From Trogon surrucura (Eukaryota > Chordata > Aves > Trogoniformes > Trogonidae): a stretch of 64,000 bases of DNA. The notes below the pieces were generated by a model. That model was not told the origin of the DNA, ran no database searches, and was given only the letters and a program-made list of their open reading frames with translations. This document shows positions 12,304 through 23,954 of the stretch, in pieces. The stretch is from positions 25,008,084 to 25,072,083 of the forward strand of contig CM036624.1 in assembly GCA_020746105.1 (NCBI GenBank). The letters run 5' to 3'. Made by a program: the position numbers and the translations under genes. Numbering within the stretch: the first letter of the stretch is position 1; the number at the start of each line of letters is the position of its first letter.

Positions 12304-15300
12304 CTGGTAGAGAGAAGAAAGATGCTTTCAGTGAAGATCTGAAGCAGATGGAAACCAGAAGAGGTAGGAAGCTACAGAAGGCAAGAGTGGCAGAAGGGGA
12401 AGCTCACACACCAGATTGTATGAAGGCTTGCAAGAACCCGCTCCTAGACAAGTGGAGGAAACAAAAGAGGGTAGGAAAAGCAGGTGACTGAGGCTGGCTG
12501 GAGTGTGTCCAGGAGAGGTTTGAAATCACGACCATCAGCTGTGAGCAGCACCCTGACCCCGGTGGGAGCCCAGCCACCACGTGGAAACAGAAGATAACAC
12601 GGCTGTGCTGCTTTGCACGTGTGCCTAGTAGGTGGGACTGACTGCTTTATGCCTGCCAGACTGCTTACCCGCCTCAGTAGTTTCTGGCCTATGGAGCTGT
12701 ACAGGGGAAGGCAGGCAGGTCTTGACCCCTTCCAGCCAAGAGAACACCTGCAGATGGCATTAACTTCTAAGCCCCAGCGACATTAACTTGCCCCAGGGCA
12801 GGAATGGGAGCTGGATAGTGGATGCTGCTCATTGAGATGAGGAGCAGTCACCTCCACACAGCATTGCTGGGGAAGAGCAGGGAAACAAATGTGGTGGGGG
12901 AAGAGAGGGATAGGGAAAGAATAGACAACCTGGACAAAGCTGAGCATCTCTAGGACATTTGCCTGGTTCATTCCCTTGTCTAGCCTTGCATAACTGCGGT
13001 CCTGTCGCGTCAGTGCACCAGTGAGCCTTCTCAGGCCACAGGGACAAGCCTGCCCACTCAAAACCTACGTTACTTCCAGATGGCAGCAGAGACCTCAGGT
13101 AATTAAAGAACCCAACAACTGTGCCTTGACTTTGCTGGGTACAGGTTGGTAGTAGGAGAAGAACTGGGAAAACTGGAAACAGCAGGACCTCCCCATGCCA
13201 CTGGTGACTTCTGCTTGCCGGGAACAAGCCCACTTGCTTGCAGAGACGGCCACAGGCTGCATACAACCTAGTGCCCACTTCTGCGCTCAGTGAGCTGGGC
13301 CCATCCCTGATGTCTGGGCTGGGGCACCTGGAGAGAGGAAAGATGGACTGAGAACAGGCAGTGACAGGGCTGGAAGAGATGATGCTTGAGCAGAGTCAGG
13401 TTGCTGCTATGGGAGCTATGTTGCACGAAAGAGAAGTCAAAGCTACATGTGGAAAGAAAGAGGGAGGCAGAGCTGGATCAGCCCTGCCATTTGATATACT
13501 GGAAGGGAGCAGGGGGAGAAAATGAACTCCCACACTTTTTTGGTTAATCAGCAGAGAAGTGGCAGAGAGGAGAGCAGGAAGATACAGCACAAAAGCAACA
13601 CCAAGAGTGAATTCAAGGAGAGCATAAGGAAGACAAAGTGCCTGGTGGCATCTCTCAGAGGGGACAGGTGAGACATGAGGAGCTCGGCAAGCCTTTCCTT
13701 TGCCAATGACTGCAGAGAGGCTCTCCACAGAAGAGACTTTTGCTCTGGCTTTGGGTCTCCAGAGCACCCCTTGGGATGTAGCAGTGAGCTCCTTCTCCAA
13801 AGGCAGCTTTGGCTGGCAGTGAGGGCAGGTTAAACATTGGCTGTTGACTGGGTAAGAGTCACACACATGATGTGCAAGGCAAAAACTCAGATTAACACTT
13901 AAAGAAAGCAAAATAAAACTTGGTAACATGAGCAGGATCAACTTAAAATGCAAAAGAAGTGGAAGTGTCCCTCCTGGGGCCAGCAAAGAGCAGGCTGGGT
14001 GGCTAGCTTTCACCCCCACAACAGATGTACCCACACACACAATGTGCAAACCTCTGTTGCCTCCAGGCTACTCACACTGACCTCCCCCACTAGCCCACAG
14101 CAGCCCTGTGCACCCATCCAGCCCACCTACTCCTTAAGCTATAGAAAATGAGCCTCAAGGCCCACCTTCATATTTCAAGTGAGAACAGCATTTTAATGCC
14201 GAGGCCTGGTGGGCACAGAGCTGACGTTCCTCTCCTGCACCACATTGCTTGCCGGAGGCACTGCAGTCTCCTGGAAAACTCCCCTGTGGTCCTCAGGCCC
14301 TCAAAGCAGCATTGCTTGTATTTTTGCAGGGCACCCAGCACTAAGCAAGCAGCTTAGCAGCAAATACAGCCCAGAGGGCAGTTGTCTTCTTGGAAAGCAG
14401 GGCCTGAGCTGTTCTGCTTGAAGGGTGCAAAGGGGCACTGCATGCCTCTGGCCTTTCTGACCAAGCATCCCTACCACTCCTGAGCAGCGATGCCACAAGT
14501 AAAGTCCAGCAGCAGCAACACAGACATCCTTCTTCAGGACATTAGTGACTCATTAGCAATAATGTGCCTCCTACCTTACCCACGACTGGTTTGTTAGGAC
14601 CAGGAATAGAGCCTAAATGTAAGACCTACTGGAAAGCAGGAGTCTGACCACTCCTGCAGTTTGTGTCCCACCTGAACATGTCAGCCTCCAAGATCTAACA
14701 GCCTTTCTTAGGGCTGCCACAAGGAAGATTGCAAGAAGGAGACCAGCTTGAAGATGGTTGCAATAGTCTTCCTAGATTAATAAGTGCTAAGGCCACTGGG
14801 CACCGATCCAACCGATGAGGTTCTGCTAAGTACAGACCAAAGAATTTCTGCCTGGAAGTTGGGCATGTGCACAAATCTTCTGCTGAGCCACAGCAGAGCT
14901 TTCTGAAAGACCTACTTGACTTTGAGGCCCCCTCTACCCAAGAACCCACTCTGCCCTGGACTGTTCAGCCAATGGTTTGTCACCCTCACTGAGTAGTCCA
15001 CTGATAACTGCCAAGGACCTTTCTCACAGAATAGAGGAGCCATCAGAAATATTAAGTAGGGGCCTGGAAGCCAAGACCCCGTCACTTTGTGGATAAATTG
15101 AAGAACTCCAAAGTCTGTCAATGTAAGGAGGGTTTCACTGGTCAAACTGAGGTATTCTTGTGGCTTTTGGCCAAATCTCTTCAAACCTGTGCACGCTTCC
15201 CTTCCTAAACAGAAGCCGGGACCAGTCCGCTGGCCAGTGAAGGAACAACCTTCAAAACAGACCGGTATGAGATCCTCTGTGAACAGACAGCATGTGGAGT

Positions 15301-15525
15301 AGGTCCTGGGAAGATGTCTGCCTGGAAGAGTTCATGAAGTAAAGGTTTCTCTTACTTGAACTGTTGTAAGACTCTGAAGGACTCATTTATGCATGCAGCT
15401 GTCTCTGATTGAGTGTGTTCAAGGATAAGAGCATCCACTGATGGAATTAATTTAAGTGGCAGGAGAGTTGCTTCAATCTTTGCCTATCAATACAAAAGCT
15501 ATCTGAAATACGTATACAAGTCCCC

Positions 15526-15549
15526 ACATTCAGAATTTATTCTGAATGT
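15526..15549. repeat. 24-nt palindrome (11-bp arms, 2-nt centre)
   Basis: The arms are ACATTCAGAAT and its exact reverse complement, separated by TT. It would fold as a very tight hairpin or act as a symmetric protein site. It is intronic, and the surrounding sequence shows no extended hairpin of miRNA type. Confidence 0.85.
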
Positions 15550-16723
15550 TCAAATATTTATAACTGCATGATCTGAACTTCTCTCCATTTTCATACCTGT
15601 CTATCGTGCAGCACTAAGACACCATTAGCTCACTTAACGAGGTGGAGGAATCCCTGCGACTGATATGTTAATGAAGCTTGAGTTTTCCTCAAAGAGAAGG
15701 TCGTTCCAATCGTGAGCAGAGCTGCTCTTCCCTGTCTGAGCTCCTTTCTAATGCCCATCTCAGGCTCCCGACTGCTGGCGCTCTCCCTGCAGGGAAGGCT
15801 CGCTGCCTTTGCCAGCTGCTCATCCCACATAGCTAGTAAATCCCAGACAGGCGGTGCTAACGGAAATGTCTTTTTTCCCCCCTTTTAATGCTCTTTGCAT
15901 AATGGCAAGCCCAGAAATCGTTAGTGAAAACGAGCTTATCGCAGGGCCCTTTGATAGCCCTAATCTGCTTATGCGCAGCATTTTGAGCTGCCAATCAGAG
16001 CAATGCGAACTCCTGCTCTGTGATCACATGGGGCAGAGCAAGGATGAAAGTGATATTGCCTGGGTCACCTCATTATCTAGCCTATTAACTCGGATGCAGC
16101 TTGTTCTGGTTTCCCCTAGCACTGCAGTCCCAGAAGCAGCAGCCTTGCTCATGCGACCCAGACAAACAGCCACTTGCCTCCAATTGCCTGACAGCCACAG
16201 GTACATCTGGCCTGAAAGGATGCCTCACCTTGCAATCAAGTGTATGGACCAAGGACAGACTACTGCGGAAGGCAAGCAGCTGGAATGGTGAGTAAAAGGG
16301 TGAAAATCCAGTGGTTTGGAGACGGTCACATTTAGCACCAAACACTCATATGCTGCCTGTCCAGACAGCTTGTCTGCATGGGAGTGAACTCACACAGATG
16401 CACAAACCCACTCAAATCAATCTTTCCAAAGCAATTTCCCAGCCTGTTTCACTCCTCCACCAGTTTTTATGAATCTACCCTTAGGGAAAGACAGCATGAT
16501 CAAAGGGACATGAAGAAAGAACTTACCACTTGGGTGCACCCCTCTGCCAAGGAGCCCTGATCCAAAATTCCATCTGACTTTCCCCATTACACCCTTTAGC
16601 AAACTTCATGCCAGCAACCCCACAGGCCCACAAGGGCAGAGGCACCGAGCTACTTCGTGCCCAGGTGACAGAAACTGGACTGTTTTGATTTGTCTTCAGT
16701 AGTGCAGAGTGTCAGACACTTAC

Positions 16724-16868
16724 TGGATTGAGCAGTTCTGGCTTCGATCGTGGGGGTGTAGACTCCTACCCCCAGCTCTGAGCGGGCACCCAGACGAAAC
16801 TTATACAGCGTATCTGGTTTGAGACCTTCCACAGCATACGAAGAGGTTGGGTCAAACTCCACCTTTTG
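16724..16868 (-). CDS. PTPRF: PTPRF exon, second part of fibronectin III domain 3
   Basis: This 145-nt exon, phase 0 in and phase 1 out, encodes 48 residues. It begins QKVEFDPTSSYAVEGLKPDT and ends TPTIEARTAQS, the E, F and G strands of FN3. The LKPDTLYKFRLGARS string is the fibronectin III tyrosine-corner region. The acceptor chosen is tttgccag|CAA, because it supplies the QK pair present at the same place in human LAR. A second AG lies 6 nt further in (aaaag|GTG) and could give a form shorter by two residues. The donor is ATCCA|gtaagt. The split position inside FN3 is the same as expected for this family. Confidence 0.94.
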
Positions 16869-17640
16869 CTGGCAAATAAAACACAGATTATTTGGTGTAG
16901 CTGGAGAATATGTAAAAGCTGATGCTCAGCTCCCAATGCCAAGGGAACACACAGCTCCGTCACCCATTCTGGCCCCACAGAAAGTCACAGCCACGCTGCC
17001 AAACCTGCTGCAGGACTCCAAGGCATGGAGCTTCCTGGGTGTAATACAAGGATTCTACCGGGAAGCAGACCTACACTGCCTAGTGTCCAGGCTGCACTCA
17101 CGGTCTGACAGCTTTGTGGGAATGCTAGGTCTAACTGTACAGTTCAGACGAGAGGCAGGGGATACATGAGTTTGCTTCCTCCTAACAGACAGTGTCTCCT
17201 TGTGAAATAAAGTCCTTGTTCTGGAGCAGTCGGATCTCTAACGCACCTACCAGTTCTGGTAAAGGACTTGGTTGCTGCTGCTTCACCTGGAGGGCATTCA
17301 TTTCTGGCAGCTCTCATGCCACTATTAGCACAGGAGGTGGAAAAGACCATGACACACTGTGATGCCGCCATGGCACAGTTCTCATTGTGCTGCCCTGAAG
17401 CCAGCACCACTTTTGATATATTTAGAAAGCTGGACTTCCTTTAGGGACCTGGCATTAAATGTGGAAGGGCTCTCTCTAGGCCAACTTCAATCAGCTCCTT
17501 AAGTGTTACCAGTCCTGGAGCTGCAGACATATATTGGAAGAAACAGTCCTGTTCCCACCCCAGCTCAAGGAGACACTTCCGAAGCTGCTGAACTGTGATG
17601 TCTGGCCCCAAGTGCTGCTGCTGAGGGGCAGGATCCTTAC
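16869..17640 (-). other. PTPRF: PTPRF intron splitting FN3
   Basis: This 772-nt intron has GT at 17639-17640 (gtaagg) and AG at 16869-16870. No other feature is visible. Confidence 0.85.
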
Positions 17641-17774
17641 CTGAGTGCCATCCTCCCCTTCCCAGTAGAGCAGCTCGTATTTGGTGATGCGCTCCTGCGA
17701 GGCAGGCAGCCATGTCAACAGGATGCGGGTATCAGACTCTGCTTCTGCCTGGAAGTCAGCTGGCTGGGCGGGAA
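17641..17774 (-). CDS. PTPRF: PTPRF exon, first part of fibronectin III domain 3
   Basis: This 134-nt exon, phase 1 in and phase 0 out, encodes the start of FN3. It runs from VPAQPADFQAEAESDTRI, through the core tryptophan in LLTWLPASQERI, to YELLYWEGEDGTQ. VPAQPADFQAE is diagnostic of LAR; PTPRS has a different string here. The acceptor is ggtccccag|TT and the donor ACTCAG|gtaagg. It joins the FN1+FN2 exon through a glycine-valine junction whose first codon is split after its first base. Confidence 0.95.
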
Positions 17775-18332
17775 CTGGGGACCAAACACATGGTTAGAGC
17801 CAGGAGGCAGATGCAGGGAAAGAAGTCGTGCGGCTTTGAGGAGCCTGTGTTTCACATTGCAAGGATCCTCTTTCATTCCCTCTGGACCCTCCCTTCTTTC
17901 CTCTGCCCCCATACTGTGCTCTTGGAACAATCCAGGCAACAAGAAAGCATCCCTGGGAACCAGGCAGCTGACCACGGGAATCATGTTCACTTCTAGCCCC
18001 TGACTGCATTCCAGCTCCCTCTTTCCGCATCTCTACTCAGACTTCAGAAGGACCCAGCGCAGTTACATAGGTGCCAACATCCAAGCCCAGGACCTTGTGG
18101 CACTGTATCCCAGACAAAACCATAGGCTGGGTTACCTGTACAGAGATTGGTACCAGCTCCCCAGGATGAGCTGACAGCTTAAATCTGATGGTTGTGGGGC
18201 AAGGATGCCACTCCGACATGCAACCATTTGAGCACCAAGTGCAGTTGCAGTGCCTAGTGCAGATCAGAAGCACTGCTGAGCCACACACCGCTGGGGTGGA
18301 TGTGGAGCCACGGCACTCCACTCCATACGTAC
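17775..18332 (-). other. PTPRF: PTPRF intron between FN2 and FN3
   Basis: This 558-nt intron has GT at 18331-18332 (gtacgt) and AG at 17775-17776. No repeat or RNA is seen. Confidence 0.85.
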
Positions 18333-18914
18333 CCCCTTGCTGCGTTTTGACCTGGATGATGTCCGAAGGGGGTCCGTCTCCCACCGAAGTGAAGGCCAGG
18401 ACGCGGATGCTGTACGTGGTCCCTGTGATGAGGCTCCCCACGGTGGTGAGGTGGCTGTCGTCTGTGTTGTGTTTCTGCCACATGCTCAACGGCAGATGCG
18501 GGTCAGTGGTATAGTACACGCGGTACCCTCGGATCTGTCCGTTTGGCTCCTCCGGCTGCTCCCACTGGACCAGCATAGTGCTGGCGCTCAGCATCCGTGC
18601 CTGGACTTTGAGGGGTGGGCTCGAAGGAGCTTGCTCTCCTGTCCTGGCCTCGACCAGCTCGCTGGGGGGACCCCTGCCAATGTTATTGACTGCAATGACC
18701 CGGAACTCATACTCCGAGAAGGGGCTGAGCCCACCTATGCTATAGCGGGTTGTTGCAACACCATCCACCTCCTGGAACTGACCCTCTGAGGATTTGGGTT
18801 TGTACTGGATGACGTAATATGAAATAGGGTCAGAGTTGCCCGAATCCCAAGTGAGGGTCACGCTGGTAGCTGTCGTTTCAGTCACTAATGGCTCTGTTGG
18901 AGGTTTTGGCAGTG
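18333..18914 (-). CDS. PTPRF: PTPRF exon, fibronectin III domains 1 and 2 together
   Basis: This is the largest exon in the window: 582 nt, phase 1 to phase 1, 194 codons, encoding two complete fibronectin III domains. FN1 starts [19 protein letters not shown] and carries the core tryptophan in LTWDSGNSD and the [19 protein letters not shown] tyrosine corner. FN2 starts after [10 protein letters not shown], with the tryptophan in [13 protein letters not shown] and GYRVYYT, and ends VKTQQG. FN1-FN2 of LAR is the reported binding surface for NGL-3 (LRRC4B) at excitatory synapses, so this exon carries a partner-binding module. The residues [17 protein letters not shown] fit PTPRF and exclude PTPRS, which has a different N-terminal half here. 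The acceptor is aattgcag|CA and the donor AGGGG|gtacgt. Confidence 0.97.
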
Positions 18915-21698
18915 CTGCAATTGGAAGACAGAGAGGTGTGATTTAAATAATTCAGTCAGCTGAAATCCTGCAATATGCACAGGGATAAAAATGGAGCTGC
19001 CACCTCCCATTAACATTCTTCTTTAAAAGGCAGAAATCATTTCATACTCTAGAACATGCATTTTTATATTACCATATATTGCTTGAAGTGGTTCTTAATG
19101 GAAGGATAAACAGAGCAATCATGTTATTAGACGTGCTTGACGCACTTACCAGCAGCAGGCTAAATAAAGGTAATTCAACGGGGATGCAGGAATGTTTCTG
19201 TCATGGGGGTTCACTTGGCAGTGGGAAGGTGCTTGCTGGGCTGGCCTGGCCCCAGAAGCCAGGGGAACAACCGATTTACAAAGGGATACAGTAAAGCAAT
19301 CAGAGCACCACAGGTAATCTGAAGCTACGCTCCTGCTTTCACAGAGACAGCATCTTAGGCCACAGGGAGTTCATGGACAGTGCTGTTAGATGGGTGGATG
19401 GGGAAATGCCTTGTAAGTATTACAGTACATGCAGGAGGGATACAGCCAGAGAAATTACCAACTTTCACATCCACTATTTCACTGGGTGGTGTGTCAAACT
19501 GCAACCAGACAATAAACTGTTACACAAGAACTCTGTGCCACTGATAGCTCTGAAGTGTTAATAAGAACACAACTACTGCAAGCAAACATTTCCAGATTTG
19601 CCATTTAACCAAAAGAACAAAGAAAATGTGTGAGAGATTTGCAGAGTACACAAACACTTTAAGACAATGACTGAATTAAAGTCTACAGTAAGTTTAAACC
19701 TCCTACGAACCACTTTAGTTAAAGTCATTAGTGACTTGTAATGCAGCTGTGCTTGACGAGGATCTAGGAAAAATCCTCAGCCCAAATTAAGACCCTCAAG
19801 TAGTTCATTATTTGGCAAAGCCATCAGGTTTCCAGTTTCCGCATGGTTCAGCTGAGGAGGGCAGGCTCTTTAGTATAGGAGCACGCCTGCTCTGAGTGCT
19901 GGGGAGGATGACTTTTCCAGCTCTAGTGCAACACGAATACTGAAAAAATTGGTGAGGGCTGAACTGGCATAGAGAGGGAAGGGCATGCAACCCACATCCA
20001 GACACCACACCACCACCCATGGACGACTCAGGGAAGGCAATGGCATCCTGCCAAGCAGTACAGCCTGAAGCAACACATTTCCTAGAGCATCCAAGAAACT
20101 GGCAGCCTCCCTCAGGCTTTCAAGGACAGATGACACTCAACCACCCTTTCCTTTGGAGAGCCACGAGCTTGCCTTTTGCCAGCTCTTGGGTGTGCACAGC
20201 CTGCGTGTCAGCAAGAAGCAGGTCTGATACCTTCGATGCATTTACTGCAATCAGCTCTGTGCCATCTTGCTTCTCCTGTCTGTCCAGCAAACAGTCTGCT
20301 TTCCGGCAAGCACAGGAGAAGCGAAACTGTGTGAGGGAGTTAGGACAGAGGCAGTAAGATACCCAGAGTGAAGGCGCAGGAAAGACAGACAGAGAAACAA
20401 GGAGGAAGGCAAAGGGCTAAAGGAGGTGAGCAGATTGCTCCCTGTCCTGAAGGTCTCTGCAGTCCTGGGGCAGCAGGTGGGCACCACATCAGTCAAAGAG
20501 GGGGCAATGCAGAGCTGTCCCAGGTACAAAGAGGTGAATATTGGGAACCATCAGTGCAACGGTGCAGTTCCCACCTCCTCCCTCCATATCCATACCACCT
20601 CCTGATCACACCCCTTTCTTCTGTACTCTCTTAGATATGTACCATACCCAGGGCAACCCCGGTGCTCTGTAAGAAAAGAGGGGCTGGAAAAAGTACTGAC
20701 TAGCAGTTGCTGGGAGTAAAGGGAAAGGTGTGCAGCTAAGGGTAAAAGCGTCCTCTGACTAGCACCAGGAAAAGGAGAATTTGTTGCTACTCTCGAGGTC
20801 AGAGAAGGCTAACACTCAATTCTGTAATTTGTTCAAGCAGCGACATGGTGCTAAAGGCGGTCATAATGCAGGAAGAGGCCTGCAAGAACAAACTCAAAAG
20901 ATAACAGATCTGTGAAAATCTGAGGTACAAATCAACTGTAAGAAGAGCAGGAAAGAGATAGTGTGGACCTGCTTGGCCCCAGACTGGAAAGGCAGGACAT
21001 GTTCTTCAGCCTCCTGTTAGGGAGCTGTCTGGGGGGGCTGCCCTTCACCCAGTGGGGTTGCCCTTTACCCAGCAGTCAGCAATCAGCAATAACATCCTCT
21101 TTGAGACAAAGCTACCTGTGAAACGGTAGCAGGAAGCATGCCTTAAGGGCAACAACAAAGGAAATGGAAAGAGACAGAGCAGTAGGGGAAAAAAGAAAAT
21201 TGATAGAGAAATAGACAACTTGAAAATGAACGTCTGTAACTCCTCCCTGTAGGGTGGGAGGATACTTCCCTGTAGGGTGGGAGGATACTTGTTCTGGTGA
21301 GGCCCACAGACACTTCACATGCTGGGATTAACCTTCTTGTCCTGACCTCACTGCAAGAGGACATCTCTGTGCCAACAGTGCTCTGACTGCAGACATCCAT
21401 GGACCCCTGCCCCAGGAGAGCCCACGGCCTTCCACTGTGCCACTGTGTTCCCTCATGGCATAACAGGGACCCAGCCTAACACCAGCCTGTTTCCCACCAT
21501 GCCACAGGTAAGGAGAGAGGAAACGACCTCCAAAGCAAATACCACACTGAGCAGGGAAAAACAAAGTTGTTTGGGAACCTCCCTCACAAGGCAGAAAGTC
21601 ACAGGAGACGGCAGTCAGCTGGCTGCACTCAAAACCACTTTGGCAAAGGCTACACAGTTGAAACCCGAGTAGGAGCACCAAGAGGAATAATTCCTTAC
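18915..21698 (-). other. PTPRF: PTPRF intron between Ig3 and FN1
   Basis: This 2784-nt intron has GT at 21697-21698 (gtaagg) and AG at 18915-18916. It contains a perfect 23-bp tandem duplication at 21244-21289. Otherwise nothing is recognised. Confidence 0.8.
21244..21289. repeat. Perfect two-copy 23-bp tandem duplication
   Basis: The unit TCCCTGTAGGGTGGGAGGAT plus ACT occurs twice head to tail with no mismatch, at 21244-21266 and 21267-21289. Perfect identity suggests a recent slippage or duplication that may vary between individuals. Confidence 0.92.
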
Positions 21699-21968
21699 CT
21701 TTAACAGTGATCTGGGCCGTGGCTTCAATCATGCCGAGGGAGGAGATGGCTACGCAGGTGTAGTTGGCAGACTGCACGATGTTATTCAGCTCCAGGACGT
21801 TCCTACCGACGGGCATCTCATCCTCTTTGGTCAGTTCCTCCACACCAGCCATCCACTTCACGTAGGGCATCGGAGCACCTACTGCCACACACGTGAGGTT
21901 CACGCTCCCCCCAGGCATCACTTCGTGGTTGCTCGGAGGGATAGAGAATCGAGGAGCAACACGGCGCA
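21699..21968 (-). CDS. PTPRF: PTPRF exon, immunoglobulin domain 3
   Basis: This 270-nt exon, phase 1 to phase 1, encodes the complete third Ig domain (90 residues). It runs from [20 protein letters not shown] to [10 protein letters not shown]. The disulfide cysteines are in VNLTCVAVG and [10 protein letters not shown], and the core tryptophan is in YVKWMAG. Two N-glycosylation sequons, NLT and NYT, overlap the two cysteine motifs. The exon follows either the 12-nt micro-exon or the Ig2 second-part exon directly, both in phase 1. In the family, Ig2-Ig3 and their linker contact Slitrk, IL1RAPL1, TrkC and SALM-type partners. The acceptor is gtttcag|TG and the donor AAAG|gtaagg. Confidence 0.97.
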
Positions 21969-22954
21969 CTGAAACAAGGAGGAGACAGCTAGTAGGGTCA
22001 CAGAGCCAGCAGACGGCACTCACTTGCATTGCAGGGTTACGTGAGGGGGGTTCACCGCTTTTGCCTGTCTATCCCTTGGGACAGATAAAACGAAGTGCAA
22101 AAGCTCTTCAGTGCTTTGCCAAATTGCACACACTTTGCTCTCCTTCCTTAGCCACTGGCATCTTATTAGAACTCATTAAGGGATGGCTCAATCCATTCCC
22201 TCCAAACATAGCCTTTTGAAATCATATTACTAACATGAAACATTCCTCCATTTAAATTACAGCCCTCTAATTAGAGAGCATGCACAAATGCCAGTCACAC
22301 ACTCTCTCTTCGGAGGGCCCACTGAAGCTCTGCAAAACAGAATTACCTGCTCAATTTATTAGCTCTAGAGTAAAGCAACCCGTGCCCTAAACCTCACAGG
22401 GTTTGGGCAGGAGCAGCAGAAGGGTTTCTTTCCGAATTAGCACACGTGTGCTGCTAAATAAAATATAATTCCTTTCAAAATGGAACTCAGGTTCTACCTT
22501 GGCTCAGAAAAAATAGTCACCAGAGCTGCATGACATTGTCAGGGTCTGAACGGATCACCTTGCTGGGCAGGAGAGAACTAATCCTGACAGATGTGAGATC
22601 ATATCCGTTTTGACAGAAGAGAGCTAGGCTTGCAGAACCCTCCCCACCTTTGTGGCAGCACTTCGGGAGATGTATTCCTCCTTATTTCATTGCACAGCTT
22701 CTCTTCATATCAATCCCTTGCTGGGTATTTCATTCAAGACTTATTTGTAAGCAACTCTCAGCTACAATAAAGCTCTAAAGCTGCCTGCCATATGCATTCC
22801 CGTCAGGAAAATGACACTGAGAAATGAGACCCCTTCTTCAGGGTTAGTGTTATGGGCCTATTTAAGCAAGGGTAGAGAAACAACTGTGCTCAGTAAATCT
22901 TTGTCTCCTCTGGGCAAGCTCATTTTAGTCTGTAGTTAAAAAGGGAAACCACTC

Positions 22955-23300
22955 GAACGTGTTTCGCCCAGCAGCCTGTCTCCCCTCTAGCCTCCTCCAC
23001 AAGAGAGGCAGCCTCAGATCATCGGCCGGGCTCACGATTGATCCGCTCCCGAGGAGCCTCCCCATGACAATTAGGCTCCCCCAGCAGTGCATCGGGTTGG
23101 CGGAGCAGCCAGCAGCTGCGGCGCGGGGGGCAGGTGGAAACGGGGCAGGAGCTGCAGCGGTACCAGTTCTCAACGCGCCGCAAGCACAACCAGCCCCACG
23201 GGTGCTGCGGGTCTGGGGGGGAACACGGCTCTGCTGGCCTGGCTCCTGCCACCGTGGCGTCTCCATGGACGGGAAAGCTGCTGACAGCCCGCCGAGCTGC
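22955..23300. other. Intronic CpG-rich segment
   Basis: By eye this roughly 350-bp stretch holds about 25 CpG dinucleotides and is clearly more GC-rich than the intron around it. It includes runs such as GCGGCGCGGGGGG and CAACGCGCCGC. It lies between Ig3 and the linker micro-exon. It may be a small CpG island, an enhancer or an internal promoter; I see no TATA box or exon that would decide. It holds overlapping open frames on both strands, as GC-rich DNA often does. Confidence 0.55.
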
Positions 23301-23942
23301 AGAGGTGTCAGCTCCGCTTGCCAAGCTGACTCTCCCCAAATCAGATCTCACTAGTGCTCTCTTTGATGATTCATCCCAAACCAACAGGCTTGCAGAAATA
23401 GACTGAACACGGAAGCCCCCACACTAGCATGTACAACAGAGCTAAGACTTCGTGATAAATCAGACAATACTGTCAACATCGTGTGTGTACTACACATCGT
23501 CTCGGTGACAAAACAGGGCTCATTAGCTCCTTACCAGCCAAGGGAAGGATAACTCGCTTTGCTTTCCTTACTTTTTTTAATGTCTAAATCCAAAGTCTTG
23601 CTGGTTGTTTCTTTTAATCAATTATTAAATCTCAAATCAATAGCTACATGAGCGATCGCCAGTGAGGCGTTACCTGACTGACAGTGCAGCGCTCTCAAAA
23701 TGAGACAAAACTGAAAGCGTACTCAAGTGCTACGCAGTCATGAGAATACAGAGTTAACCTGATGGACATGGCAATGGTTTAACATGATGGCGTGTACTTC
23801 CAACCAACCAAAGCATCCCAGCACCAGCTGTTAAAGTCAGGTTTCATTTTCCAATGAACACGGCGTCGGATTATTCCAGGTAGAAGCTGTTCAAATTCCA
23901 TTCCCATCCAAGGACCAAACCCACCCATGCTATATTAAAATT

Positions 23943-23954
23943 AAAAAAAAAAAG
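23943..23954. repeat. Poly(A) run
   Basis: A run of 12 adenines with no recognisable retroelement body attached. Confidence 0.85.

Larger units (their letters stand above)
11971..16723 (-). other. PTPRF: PTPRF intron between FN3 and FN4
   Basis: This 4753-nt intron has GT at 16722-16723 and AG at 11971-11972. It holds a short GA run (12290-12303), a 24-nt near-perfect palindrome (15526-15549), and a stretch around 15620-16060 that looks like possible conserved regulatory DNA. The 217-codon open frame at 13396-14049 shows no domain and is probably chance. Confidence 0.8.

Noticed and set aside
13396..14049. 217-codon open frame on the minus strand in the FN3-FN4 intron
   Set aside because: It is low-complexity, leucine- and serine-rich, without domain signature, and not flanked by phase-compatible splice sites joining PTPRF. 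It is probably chance.
21699..21968. Assignment to PTPRS or PTPRD instead of PTPRF
   Set aside because: [26 protein letters not shown], the [15 protein letters not shown] string in FN1 and VPAQPADFQAE in FN3 fit PTPRF; PTPRS and PTPRD differ at these places as I know them. A protein search would settle it.
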